From an uncultured bacterium (lineage in GTDB: Bacteria; Bacillota; Clostridia; Oscillospirales; Oscillospiraceae): a stretch of DNA of 64,000 nucleotides. Under the pieces are notes generated by a model. That model was not told the origin of the DNA and did no database searches. It worked only from the letters and a program-made list of their open reading frames with translations. The position numbers and the translations under genes were made by a program. The stretch spans positions 1 through 64,000 of the forward strand of contig CAMNQF010000006.1 in NCBI GenBank assembly GCA_946548895.1. Reading direction: 5' to 3'. Shown here one piece after another: positions 50,209 to 59,743 of the stretch (position 1 is the first letter of the stretch; each line of letters begins with the position of its first letter).

Positions 50209-51072
50209 ATGACTGACGAACTGTTATCTCTGCTCAACTATGAGCTGGGCCAAATATTGGATTGGGAGGAACTGTACCCCGGCGTGTACTCCCTCACCGT
50301 CCAGCCGGACCCGGACAGCGCATACCCTTGCAGCGAATACTACCTGGTATTGCCGGGTGCACCCATCTCCCGGGAAGCCCTCGCCTTGGGCAGGGCCTTG
50401 GACGGCATACCCGGCCTGCTGTACGCCATCGACCCGCCAGATGAGGGCGGGTGGACGGCCATTCTATACGAGTTGTGCAAGAACCAATCCCGCCATGGCA
50501 GCCCACCCCTTGAGGGCTGGTCGCTGTCCGATGCCGCCATGGAAGGGATGGAGCTGTGTCCCTCCTACTTTGGCTCGTTCCCGGTGCCGCCTTACACCCC
50601 ATGGGGATGGACGCTTCGGTACAAGGCATTGGACAATGGGGTGTACTGGCTGGAAACCAGCCAATGTGAAACCGTTTTGGCGGTCTGCCACCCTATTTGG
50701 ACTACGGAGCTTTCGGACGGCGTGGCCCAGGCCGGGAAGAAATTGGCCCACAGCAAGGCCGATGATGTGGAGCTGGGCTACCTGTTTTTTGAAGAAAGGG
50801 CCAGCTGTACCGCGATTTTTGAGTTGCTGAAGGTGCGCCCTGAGTGGTTGAAAACGGGCCTGATACGCAGGCCGGAGCTGATGAACGCCATCTGGAAGTA
50901 TGCACCCATGTATGCCACGGCCTATAACGCCCAGGAACAGGCGGGGCTGCACGACGGCCTGGGCATCCTGCTCCAAATGCTGGGAGAGGACAGCGAACCC
51001 CAGGGCTCGCCGGAGCACATGATCTCCCTGGTTCCGAATGCCGGGACAGATTTCATCGGGTTCTGGCGGTAG
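50209..51072 (+). CDS. Unknown protein under XRE control
   Basis: A 287-residue soluble protein without a recognised domain. Features: LSLLNYELGQILDWEELYPGVYSL at the start, several aromatic and Pro-rich stretches (SYFGSFPVPPYTPWGWTLRYKALD), LFFEERASCTAIFELLKVRPEW and a C-terminal ATAYNAQEQAGLHDGLGILLQML. No signal peptide or membrane segment. It has its own operator-flanked promoter and no obvious partner apart from the regulator, a layout often seen with stress or phage-defence genes. Function not assigned. Confidence 0.75.
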   Translation: MTDELLSLLNYELGQILDWEELYPGVYSLTVQPDPDSAYPCSEYYLVLPGAPISREALALGRALDGIPGLLYAIDPPDEGGWTAILYELCKNQSRHGSPPLEGWSLSDAAMEGMELCPSYFGSFPVPPYTPWGWTLRYKALDNGVYWLETSQCETVLAVCHPIWTTELSDGVAQAGKKLAHSKADDVELGYLFFEERASCTAIFELLKVRPEWLKTGLIRRPELMNAIWKYAPMYATAYNAQEQAGLHDGLGILLQMLGEDSEPQGSPEHMISLVPNAGTDFIGFWR

Positions 51073-51181
51073 CGCCGCCATGGTGGAACCCCTCCACCTA
51101 TCCGCCCGGGCCCCGGCGTGGTACAATAAACCTGTATTTCAGGGCGGAGTAAGTTAGGGCGGAGTAAGAGAGGGAGGAACG

Positions 51182-51343
51182 GTGTGGAAAGGGGTGAAGT
51201 CTGCCCTCCGCCGGACTAAAGCGGCCTGGAAGAACAAAATACGGACGTGCGAAGACTGTGAGTTGCCCAGCAGGGCGGTCACGGTCTTTTTTTGCGTCCA
51301 GAAAGGGAGTACGCAGATGAATGTCAGAAAGCAGATTGATTGA
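51182..51343 (+). CDS. Possible small leader protein with Cys pair
   Basis: A 53-residue frame from GTG 51182, with AGGGAGGAAC just upstream, to TGA 51343. It is basic (WKGVKSALRRTKAAWKNKIR) and has CEDC followed by SRAVTVFFC. It overlaps the helicase start (51321) by 23 bases. The good ribosome site favours a real gene, perhaps a leader coupled to the helicase. No homologue is known to me. Confidence 0.4.
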   Translation: MWKGVKSALRRTKAAWKNKIRTCEDCELPSRAVTVFFCVQKGSTQMNVRKQID

Positions 51344-54300
51344 GCTGTCCTATTTCGATCCCAAGTCAAGCGTCCGGCTCACGGCCTACGCGGATACTGT
51401 TGTTTTGGAGAACACCGAAGGGGACAGCACCATCGTCGCCATCCGCTTCGGCGGCTACCCGGAGATGGTGCGGGCTATGTCGGACGCCATCTATGGCGGC
51501 GGCGCCGTTGAGGCGGTGCGGAACGATACGAAGCGGCTGCTCAAAAGCAGGCCGAGGGGCTACCGCAGGCAGCTGAACCACGATGGCGTCTACGCCGCCG
51601 CTACGCTGATGGCCGATGACGATGCCCTCACCGCCGAGCCCCAGGGCGATGAGGAGGACGATGAAGCGGAAGCCGGAACCCAACAGGAGATCCAGCCCCG
51701 GAGGTGCTACCTGTTCTGCCCCGCCGGGGATCAGAACCGCCTGTTTGAGGAGCTGGATCACAAAACCGCCGCGCCGCTCATCCCGGAGTTCCGGGACTAT
51801 GTACTGCGGGAACTCACCGCCAAGGGCGACCTGTGCCAGCTGGAGGTGCTCTCGCTGCGCGAAAAGCTGGACGCCTTTGTCCTGAGCCTGAAGCCGGAGG
51901 ATGCCAATGTGGTGGAGATCCTGGAGGGCGGCCTGAAAAGCGGGGGCATCGCCATCCCCGGTGCTGTGTCCGGCCAGCCCGACGGGTTCAACGGCGTGGA
52001 GAACGTCACCGGCTACCTCAACACCTTTGGCACCACCGTGGCCCAGCGCATCCGGGAGCAGTTCAAGCCCCTGTTCGACCCGGCCACGGAACCACTCAGC
52101 GAGGAAGTCCTGGCAATCAATGACTACGTCCAAGCCAAGGCGGGCTATTCCCTGTATGACGCCCAGCTGGCTGTGGCGGAGGCCACCAAGCGGCAGCTTG
52201 GCCGCAAAAAAACCGCCCTGATCGTGGCGGAATGTGGCAGCGGCAAGACGAAAATAGGCGCTACCGCCCTGGGCGCGCTCCAGGGGATGCACGCCGCCCT
52301 TTCTCCCAGGGGCAAGACCTTCAACCTTGTGATGGCCCCGTCCCATGTCACGAAAAAGTGGGTGCGGGAGATCGGCGAGACCCTGCCCAACACCTTTGCC
52401 ATGGTGGTCAGGAGCATCACAGACTTTGACCGGCTGTACCGGGCCTATGAGGCCGGGGATAAAAACGTGTATGCCGTGTTCAGCAAGGAGAAGGCCCGGG
52501 ATGGCTATATGCGCTACCCCGCCGTCTCCTATGACCGCATGGCAAAGGGCTTCCGCTGCCCGGACTGCGGTGAGGTGGTGCGGATGACCATCAGCGACGA
52601 CGGCACAAAATACGAGGTGAACGCGGACCAGTTTTATTTCCAGAAAGAGCACCGGGGCAACCATACTTGCAAAAGTTGCGGAAGCCAGCTGTGGTCCGCC
52701 ATTAACCCGGGACGCCAGCTCAAATGGGCCAAGATTACCGATTACGGCTGGGTGTACCGGGAAATGGCCGCGCAGCACAAAAACCGGACAAAAAATGAGC
52801 GTATCCTGTCCCGGCTGGAGGAAATCGCGTCACACCCGGACGGTTATGAGCCGGTGCAGGGCGCCTGCCGCCGGTACGCCCTGAGCACCTTCATCAAAAA
52901 GAAGTACCGGGGCCGGATTGACGCCATGCTCTGTGATGAACTCCACGAGTACAACAACGCCAGCGGCCAGGGGGACGCCATGGGCGAGCTGTACGGCGTG
53001 TCCAGGCTGTTCGTGGGCATGACCGCCACCCTCATCAACGGGTACAGCTCAGGCATTTTCCACCTGCTCTACCGCCTGACCCCCAGCCTGATGCAGAAAG
53101 ACAACAAGCCGCACCGCAAGCCCGCCTGGTTTGACGCGGAGTACGGCGTGGTGGAAACACCTATGAGATCGTGGACTCTGACTACAACTCCAACCGCCGC
53201 ACCACCAAACGCAAGATTAGAAGCAAAAAGCTGCCCGGGGTATCGCCGCTGGTGTACTCCCGGTTCCTGCTGGAGTACACGGCGTTCCTCTCCCTGTCCG
53301 ACATGGGGAAGGATCTGCCGGACTATGAGGAGATCCCGGTTCCGCTGGATATGCCGGGGAAGGTGTGGGACAGCTACAAACACGCCGAGCAGATTTTGCA
53401 GAAGGTGCTGAAAACAGACCGGAAGGCGGCCAACAAGCTGCTGTCCGCCTATCTGAACCTGCTCACCGTCTACCCGGATCAGCCCTATGACCAGCCGGAG
53501 ATCGTCCACCCCATTGACGGCGATGTGATTGTGAAGCCCGCTAACGCGGCCTGTTTTGAGGACATCCTACCTAAAGAGGAAAAGACGCTGGAACTTGTTC
53601 GGACGAAGGTGGCCGCCGGTGAGCGGGTGCTCATTTACACCAGCTGGACCCGCACCGATTCCCAGCAGAAGCTGCTCAAGCTGCTGACCCAGGAGGACTA
53701 CCGCACGGAGATCCTGTCCCCCACGATCCCGCCGGCAAAGCGGGAGGAGTGGGTGGAGAAGCGGGTGCGCTCCGGCGTCCAGGTGCTTATCACCAACCCC
53801 CGCTGTGTGGAAACGGGACTCGACCTCAATGCCTTTACCACCCTCATTTTTTACAGCATGGGCTTCAACCTGTTCACCCTGCGGCAGGCATCCCGCCGGA
53901 GCTGGCGGATCAACCAGACCGCGCCGAAGGTGGAGGTCTATCTGCTGTACTACAAGGACACCATGCAGGCCAAGGCCATGAAGCTGATGGCCTCCAAGCT
54001 GGCGGTGGCGGGCATCATCGAGGGCACTCTGTCTGAGGAGGGGCTGGCCGCCATGAGCGACGTGCGCGACTTGACCTCCCAGATGGCGAAGGAGCTGTCC
54101 CTGGGGATCAAGGATAATGTGGAAGATATCGCCGCCGCGTTCAAAAAGATGGCGGTCATCAACCCCGAGCGGCGTGTTCGGCCTGCGGCCCAGCCTGCGG
54201 CGGAAACCCCAGCCTTGGAAGAACCCAGCATCAGGGACACCAGCACCCGTGCCCGCCGGAAGGAGTTCGACGGCCTGCTGGAACGGACGCTGGAAGAACA

Positions 54301-54373
54301 AAAGAAGAAAAAGAAATCGAAGAAGCCTGTCGTGGACGAAAATCAATTCACCCTCGACGGCTTTGCCGCGTAA
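51321..54373 (+). pseudogene. Large SF2 helicase, one-base frameshift
   Basis: Intact this would be about 1,017 residues. N-terminal 280 residues are not recognised; then motif I VAECGSGKTKIGATA near residue 308, a Cys4 zinc knuckle (RCPDCGEV ... CKSCGSQ) near 415-455, motif II LCDELHEYNN (DELH) near 535, motif III VGMTATLINGY. The first frame reads to YGVVE (53156), the second from NTYEIVDSDYNSNRR to 54373 with C-terminal motifs LIYTSWTRTDSQQ, TNPRCVETGLDLNAF and RQASRRSWRINQ. One A missing in the run 53155-53157 explains the break. It could be a base-calling error. First large gene of the rightward module. Confidence 0.85.
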
Positions 54374-54384
54374 AGGAGGAAATT

Positions 54385-55581
54385 TTGAACATCACGATAA
54401 ACCGGGCGGAGTTGTTGAGCGCCGTCCAGAAGGCCGCGGCCATCGCGTCGGAGGACGCCCCCCTGGAACCGCTGAAGGGGGTGCTCTTGGAGGCTGACGC
54501 CGCCGCGGGCACGCTCACCCTTACCGCCACCAATATCGAGACTTCCCTGGAGCAGAAGCTGGCTTGTACGGCTGGGGAAGATGACGCGCTGGTGATGAAC
54601 GCCAAGCTGCTGGCGGGGATGCTGGGATTGATGTCCGGCGACACGGCGCAGATGCGCCGCCGGCTGGGAACCCGCTTGCTCACGCTGAGCAGCGGGGAGA
54701 CCGTCTACAACTGGGCCATTGGTGAACGGGGCGAGTTCCCCAAAATAGAGCTCCCGTTCCCGGAGGACACCGTGAAGGTGTCCGGCATCCCGTCCATGGC
54801 CCGGCAAACCATGTTCGCCACGAAAGAAGATAAAAGCAATCCCCTGATGCGCTGTGTGAACCTGATGTTCACTCAGGAGGGGCTGAAGGGCGTGGGCTAC
54901 AACGGCCGGTGCCTGGTCACCGCCAGGGGCGACGACAAATCCACCGGGAACATCAGCCTGCTGCTGCCCGCCAACTCCCTGGAAAAGCTGGCTGGGCTGT
55001 GTTCGGACGGAGATGAGTTCTATGTGGGCGTGGCCGGGAGGTTCCTGGTGTTCCAGCGCCCGGGGCTCACGTTCGGGGCCCTGCTGATGGAGGGCGACTA
55101 TATGGACACAGACCGGCTGATGAACAACATCCGCAACCAGTTCACGCTGCTCACCGATGTGGCCGACCTGCGCCGGACGCTGAAGACTGTGGCGGCGGTA
55201 GACCCCAAGGGCCGGGTGAAGCTGGCCTTTGACGGCGGGCGAATCACCTTTTCCTGCAAGGGGGAGCTGGGCGAGGCCTGCCAGGAGCTGGAGACCGCCC
55301 CGCTGACGGGAACGCCCCAGGGCGGATACTGGTATCAGATCCCGGATTTGATGGCCTGCCTGCGCTCGCTGTCCGGCACCGCCACTTTGGGGATCGCCCA
55401 GGCGGGGATGCTGGATCTGTCCACCGAGGGAGCCTACTATATGCAGACCGCCATGCGGGAACCCGCTGCCGCCCCGGTGGTGGTGCGGGAGACGCCAAAA
55501 GCCAAGCCGGAGAAGGCGGCAAAGACCAAATCTCCCAAAGCCAAATCCTCCAAGGCCAAAACCGCCAAAAAGGCGGCGTAG
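54385..55581 (+). CDS. Sliding-clamp (DnaN-like) homologue with lysine-rich tail
   Basis: A 398-residue protein from TTG 54385 with AAGGAGGA upstream. Three clamp-like repeats: MNITINRAELLSAVQKAAAI, the DAAAGTLTLTATNIETSLEQKL strand region, KLLAGMLGLMSGDTAQMRRR; second part with SNPLMRCVNLMFTQEGLKGVGYNGRCL; third part DLRRTLKTVAAVDPKGRVKLAF. Normal clamps end at the third domain; here about 30 residues follow (KAKPEKAAKTKSPKAKSSKA region), rich in Lys/Ala/Pro like histone H1 tails. It may tether polymerase, helicase or sigma-like protein to DNA. Confidence 0.8.
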   Translation: MNITINRAELLSAVQKAAAIASEDAPLEPLKGVLLEADAAAGTLTLTATNIETSLEQKLACTAGEDDALVMNAKLLAGMLGLMSGDTAQMRRRLGTRLLTLSSGETVYNWAIGERGEFPKIELPFPEDTVKVSGIPSMARQTMFATKEDKSNPLMRCVNLMFTQEGLKGVGYNGRCLVTARGDDKSTGNISLLLPANSLEKLAGLCSDGDEFYVGVAGRFLVFQRPGLTFGALLMEGDYMDTDRLMNNIRNQFTLLTDVADLRRTLKTVAAVDPKGRVKLAFDGGRITFSCKGELGEACQELETAPLTGTPQGGYWYQIPDLMACLRSLSGTATLGIAQAGMLDLSTEGAYYMQTAMREPAAAPVVVRETPKAKPEKAAKTKSPKAKSSKAKTAKKAA

Positions 55582-55593
55582 GGGGTGGGGCGC

Positions 55594-55989
55594 TTGAAAG
55601 AGAACGATATCTGTAGATATTGCGGCGGCGTCATCAAGCTGATTCCCGCCAAAATGGTCTACGGCGAGTCCACCCGGCGGCTGGGCATGGAGGGCGAGTA
55701 CGTCTACCAGTGCCAGAACTGCAACGCCAGGGTGGGCTGCCACAAGGGCACGGCCCGGCCTCTGGGCAATGTGGCCAACGAGGTGCTGCGGCTGAAGCGG
55801 ATGGAGGCCCACCGCGTGTTCGACGCCCTCTGGAAAAGCGGGCGCATGACCCGGTCGGGGGCGTACCGCTGGCTGGCGGGAGAGCTCCATCTGCGGCCAG
55901 ACCGCGCCCACATCGGCGGGTTTGAGATGGATCAGTGCCAGAAGGTCATTGAGCTGTGCGAAAGAATAAACAACGAGGAGGCAGCATGA
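55594..55989 (+). CDS. Zinc-finger protein, DUF3268-like
   Basis: A protein of about 131 residues. Two Cys pairs, DICRYCGG and YQCQNCNARVGCHKG, frame a beta hairpin; a helical C-terminal half (ANEVLRLKRMEAHRVFDALW) follows. This matches phage zinc-finger proteins of the DUF3268 type. TTG 55594 fits the GGGGGTGGGG site better than GTG 55585, but either may be used. Four-base overlap with the next gene. Likely binds nucleic acid. Confidence 0.8.
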   Translation: MKENDICRYCGGVIKLIPAKMVYGESTRRLGMEGEYVYQCQNCNARVGCHKGTARPLGNVANEVLRLKRMEAHRVFDALWKSGRMTRSGAYRWLAGELHLRPDRAHIGGFEMDQCQKVIELCERINNEEAA

Positions 55990-56417
55990 TGCGGGATTGT
56001 GATCGCGAGGATATGTTGTGTACCTGTGTTGACTGGGGAAAAGACGATCTGGCCGCACGGATACACCATATTATTTGCAATTTTGAGTTTACCGGCTTTG
56101 AGCTGGAATATACCACATTGGAGCGGCCGGAAGGCCGCCGCCTGTGCCGGATTGGGCGGTGCCGCATCTGCGGGAAGCGCCTGTGCTACGGGGATGATCT
56201 GCCCGCCCAGTCCACCCCGGACGATTTGCTGGCGGATATCTTCCGCCGGACATTCCAGATGTGGAACGCCGGCGATAAGAACCTGCCGGCTGGCGTGGAC
56301 ACATTTACCGATCTGTTCCTGTCCCTGTTCCACGAGCCTGACCGGGAGTTCGTCGGCGAATGGGTGAAGCGCCTTGCGGCGGATGCCCGCCTGCGCATGA
56401 GCGAGGAGGGCACATAA
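55986..56417 (+). CDS. Unknown Cys-containing protein
   Basis: A 143-residue protein. The N-terminal part has DREDMLCTCVDWGKDDLAARI, the centre RLCRIGRCRICGKRLCYGDD with a CxxC and nearby Cys residues that may bind zinc, and the end is helical (FHEPDREFVGEWVKRLAADARLRM). Overlaps the upstream gene by four bases and abuts the next one. No family recognised. Confidence 0.7.
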   Translation: MMRDCDREDMLCTCVDWGKDDLAARIHHIICNFEFTGFELEYTTLERPEGRRLCRIGRCRICGKRLCYGDDLPAQSTPDDLLADIFRRTFQMWNAGDKNLPAGVDTFTDLFLSLFHEPDREFVGEWVKRLAADARLRMSEEGT

Positions 56418-56984
56418 ATGGCAAAGCAGAAATACAGCTTCCCAGCGCCGTTCTGTCCCGGCTGCCAATATCACCAATCCGTGGGAGAGGGATTGAATCG
56501 GACCCGCTACTGCAATGGCTTTGACAAAAAGCGGAAGCCCAAGCGGTTCCGCTCGTCCGATCCCAAGTACAAGCCGCCCAAGTGGTGCCCCCGGCTGATC
56601 TCTCCGCCGGTGTGTCGCGTGTATGGCTTCGCGGATGAGGAAGCTTCGATTATGAATTGGCTGTTCAATCGTGAAGCGGCTGCGGTTCAGAGCGGGTATG
56701 AGCGGGATACGTATCTCTCAGTCTCGGCAAACCATTACAGGCTGCGCCTTGAGCTGCCGCTGGGCCTGACTGCCAAACAGTTCTACGATGAGATGCAGTC
56801 TGACCTTACTACCTGCGTTACCGCTTTAATCAGCGGGCAGGTGGAGTATGGGGAGGTCATTGAGATCGACGATGGCCTGAAGCCCTACTATTTCTACTAC
56901 AGCGGCTTTCGGGTGGTTCCGCTGACGTATTTTAACCGTTCGCAGGTACAGCCGTCTGAACCTGCCCCATCCAAGGAGACATGA
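56418..56984 (+). CDS. Unknown zinc-binding-like protein
   Basis: A 188-residue protein directly after the previous stop. It starts with APFCPGCQYHQSVGEGLNRTRYCNGFDKKRKP and later PKWCPRLISPPVCRVYGF, a Cys-rich N-terminal half (five Cys) that may bind zinc, then a YRLRLELPLGLTAKQFYDEMQSDL helix and a beta-rich end. No family recognised; the operon position suggests a nucleic-acid role. Confidence 0.7.
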   Translation: MAKQKYSFPAPFCPGCQYHQSVGEGLNRTRYCNGFDKKRKPKRFRSSDPKYKPPKWCPRLISPPVCRVYGFADEEASIMNWLFNREAAAVQSGYERDTYLSVSANHYRLRLELPLGLTAKQFYDEMQSDLTTCVTALISGQVEYGEVIEIDDGLKPYYFYYSGFRVVPLTYFNRSQVQPSEPAPSKET

Positions 56985-56986
56985 AC

Positions 56987-57877
56987 ATGGTAAATAGATA
57001 CTGCAAATGCTGCTATCATCTGGCGGGCCGGCCCGATGCCGCCGCCAATTTTTACAACGACCACTTTATTCCCGACCGCTGGGCGCTGTCCTATTTCAAT
57101 CTCAGCGAGTGCTGGGGTGTCAGCCTGGTGGGCCGCTGTAAGGACTGCGACGGTGGGCTGGAGGAGGTTATCCCGCTGCCGAAGGGGTTGACCGGGGACG
57201 CCCTGTTCCAGGCTGTCTATGACACTGTGCAGACGGCCCATCCCTATGACAGCTTTTCAAAGCAGGTGGGGTACTACGGCCGCTGTGAGGAACGCAGCAG
57301 GTTTTATGCGGGCCGGAATGAGCGGCGTCAGTTCCGGCGCAGCCGGCAATTTCTTGAGCTGTTTAACGACTGGGATCGAGAGCAGGCCCGGCTCTGGCTG
57401 GAAAAGAACTTCCCACCGGAGAAGCCCACCGAGGTCTTTCGGGACACCGGCGGCGGCCTGTTCAGCAGCGTCATCCGCATGGCAAAAGCGGGCGGTGATT
57501 TTGACAGGGCCGGGGCCATTCTGGACTACTACCTGCCCTGCGAGCACGAAAGCGGCATCAGGGAAGGGGTGGTACTCACCGCCTATGAATTTGATTTCGT
57601 GCCCATCCTCAATTACGGCAGCGAGGGTATCTACATCGACTGCTATCTGATGGGCAAGTTCGACGAATCCGGGCGGTGCTCCCTCCATGTGGGCACGCTG
57701 AAGACGCTGAAGCGGGATCTGGAGAGCGCCAAGGTCATGGGTGAGCTGTGCGGCACGCTGATGCACCACGCCGGCGAATATGTCAATCAGAATTTGCATC
57801 GCTATGCCCCGCAGAAGGAACTGGAAGCGGAATACCAGCGGCAACTTGAACGGGAAGCGGAAAAACAGGACAACTGA
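56987..57877 (+). CDS. Unknown protein of the replication-like module
   Basis: A 296-residue protein. ATG 56987 is placed eight bases after AAGGAGAC, better than ATG 56981. Features: a CKCCYHLAGRPDA pair at the start, GVSLVGRCKDCDGGLEEVIPL, a basic YAGRNERRQFRRSRQFLELF stretch, and GEYVNQNLHRYAPQKELEAEYQRQLE at the end. The centre (LTAYEFDFVPILNYGSEGIYIDCYL) is beta-rich and ordinary. No domain recognised. Confidence 0.7.
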   Translation: MVNRYCKCCYHLAGRPDAAANFYNDHFIPDRWALSYFNLSECWGVSLVGRCKDCDGGLEEVIPLPKGLTGDALFQAVYDTVQTAHPYDSFSKQVGYYGRCEERSRFYAGRNERRQFRRSRQFLELFNDWDREQARLWLEKNFPPEKPTEVFRDTGGGLFSSVIRMAKAGGDFDRAGAILDYYLPCEHESGIREGVVLTAYEFDFVPILNYGSEGIYIDCYLMGKFDESGRCSLHVGTLKTLKRDLESAKVMGELCGTLMHHAGEYVNQNLHRYAPQKELEAEYQRQLEREAEKQDN

Positions 57878-57946
57878 CCGCTGCCTTGAACCATCATCAC
57901 ACATGGGGCCATTCTACGGCCCCCAAAATACAAAGGAGAAATCAAA

Positions 57947-58306
57947 ATGGGTGATATTTATTATTTATCCGAGCGCAACCGTATTGTGGAGGAGCACCTT
58001 CACTGTATCAACACCGTGATTTGGCAGAACTGGTCGTTGATTCAGGCCGCCCGCCTGGAGCGGGACGATGTGTACCAACAGCTGGCCATCCGGCTGATCC
58101 GCTGTGTGGACACCTACAACCCGTCCAAGGGGTCGCTGAAAAAGCGCATCTACGCCCAGCTGAAGTATGAGCTGCTTAACTGCAAGGAGGTTCGCCGCCT
58201 GACTGGCATTACCGGGGCGCCAAAGGATTTCCGCGGGGGAAACGTCATCTCCCTGGACGCCATCCGGGAGGATAGCGAACTGTACCGGGAATATCTGGCG
58301 GCGTAA
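57947..58306 (+). CDS. Sigma-70 region 2-only protein
   Basis: A 119-residue protein with AAAGGAG upstream. RIVEEHLHCINTVIWQNWSLIQAARLERDDVYQQLAIRLIRCVDTYNPSKG followed by LKKRIYAQLKYELLNCKEVRR is a sigma region 2 (core-binding and -10 recognition helices). Regions 3 and 4 are absent. Small region-2 sigma proteins are known in phages such as T4 (gp55), where a sliding clamp activates them. A clamp homologue is encoded 2.4 kb upstream in this same operon. Confidence 0.75.
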   Translation: MGDIYYLSERNRIVEEHLHCINTVIWQNWSLIQAARLERDDVYQQLAIRLIRCVDTYNPSKGSLKKRIYAQLKYELLNCKEVRRLTGITGAPKDFRGGNVISLDAIREDSELYREYLAA

Positions 58307-58327
58307 CAGCCTGAGAGGAGAAAAGTC

Positions 58328-59722
58328 ATGCCAAATCAAAATACCCAGACCCTGCGTGACCATATGCTGGCCGTCATGGCCGACGTGAACGCCCAGGTGG
58401 CGGAGCGGGAGGAACTGGTGGAGGCCATCGCCATCGCCCTGCTCACCCGGAAGAACTTGTTCATCCTGGGCGCGCCCGGCCAGGCCAAGAGCTACGCCAT
58501 CAACCAGTTCCGTGCCCGGATCACCGGGGCCAGGCAGTTCGAGCGCCTGCTCTCTAAGCAGACCGATGAGGAACAGCTTTTTGGGCGCGTTGATCTGTCC
58601 AGCCTGCTCCCCGGCTCCGTCCCGGAGTCCGTTGTGAGCGGTGATGAGCTCTACCAGCATCTGCGTTCAAAGCTGGAGTGCTTTGTAGAAAGCTTTTCCG
58701 GCCAAAAGGATTCGCCGTCAACTTATGAACTGCTGAGGGCGCACACGGCGGCGCTGGCAGATTATCGGGCGGCGCTGGCGGCGCTCCATGTCGGTGAGCC
58801 CCAGGTGAACACTTCGGGCAAGCTGCCGGAGGCGGACATCGTGTTCTTGGACGAGATTTTCAAGTGCAATGACGGGGTGCTCAACTCCCTGCTCACCGCC
58901 CTCAACGAGCGCAAGTACACCAATGAAGGCCGTACTTATCCCATCCCCACCATCTCTTTCTTTGCGGCGTCCAACGAGATCCCCAATTTCAGCGATCCCC
59001 AGGAGGAGATTTTGGAGGCCCTGTACGACCGCTTGGAGCTGAAGGTGGTGACGGACAACATCTCAGACCGCGCCAAGCGGCTGGCGGTGCTGGCGGACAA
59101 GCAGGCGGGGCGTGCCGGACAAATTACTGCGTCCATCACGCTGGATGAACTGGGGCAGATGCAGGCGGAGGTGGCGGCGATCCCGGTGCCCGACGCCGCC
59201 AATGAGCTGGCGGACGACATTCTGTGCCAGCTCCGCAAGGACGGCGTATCGGTATCGGATCGAAAGTACCTCAACTATTATCCCATCGCCCAGGCCAAGG
59301 CGTGGCTGTCCGGCCATGCCCAGGTGGAATCCCAGGATCTGCTGGCGTTGAAGAACTATCTCTGGCAGAAGCCCGCTGACCGGCCTGCGGTGGAATCGAC
59401 GCTGAACCGTATGTGCGTCAACCCCATGCAGGACAAGGTAAACAGCGTCCGGGCCATGGCCATGGATGTGCAGATGGAGTTTGACGCCAACCGCGCCGAT
59501 CCCAACAAGCCCAACGCGGGCAGCAAGGCACTCATCAAGCTGCGGGGCGAGCTGGTGCGGCTGTACGGCGAACAGCAGAAGCTGGCCGCGTCTGCCCAGT
59601 CGGACAGCGAAACGGCGCTGACGGACGAACTGCTGGCGGACATGGAGCAGATCAGTCGGAAGGCCCACGAGGCCGTGGGCTTCACCTACACGCCGCTGGG
59701 GCAGCTGGCGGCGCTGCAATAA
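58328..59722 (+). CDS. MoxR/RavA-type AAA+ ATPase
   Basis: A 464-residue AAA+ protein. Walker A LGAPGQAKSYAINQF near residue 50, the RavA-like QTDEEQLFGRVDLSSLLPG loop, Walker B DIVFLDEIFKCNDGVLNSLLTALNERKY near 180, sensor 1 FFAASNEIPN. The C-terminal 150 residues are helical with VRAMAMDVQMEFDAN and KALIKLRGELVRLYGEQQ. It pairs with the VWA protein at 61104, as RavA does with ViaA. Such pairs act as chaperones or remodelling factors for complexes. Confidence 0.88.
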   Translation: MPNQNTQTLRDHMLAVMADVNAQVAEREELVEAIAIALLTRKNLFILGAPGQAKSYAINQFRARITGARQFERLLSKQTDEEQLFGRVDLSSLLPGSVPESVVSGDELYQHLRSKLECFVESFSGQKDSPSTYELLRAHTAALADYRAALAALHVGEPQVNTSGKLPEADIVFLDEIFKCNDGVLNSLLTALNERKYTNEGRTYPIPTISFFAASNEIPNFSDPQEEILEALYDRLELKVVTDNISDRAKRLAVLADKQAGRAGQITASITLDELGQMQAEVAAIPVPDAANELADDILCQLRKDGVSVSDRKYLNYYPIAQAKAWLSGHAQVESQDLLALKNYLWQKPADRPAVESTLNRMCVNPMQDKVNSVRAMAMDVQMEFDANRADPNKPNAGSKALIKLRGELVRLYGEQQKLAASAQSDSETALTDELLADMEQISRKAHEAVGFTYTPLGQLAALQ

Positions 59723-59743
59723 AAATGTAAGGAGGTCAAAATC

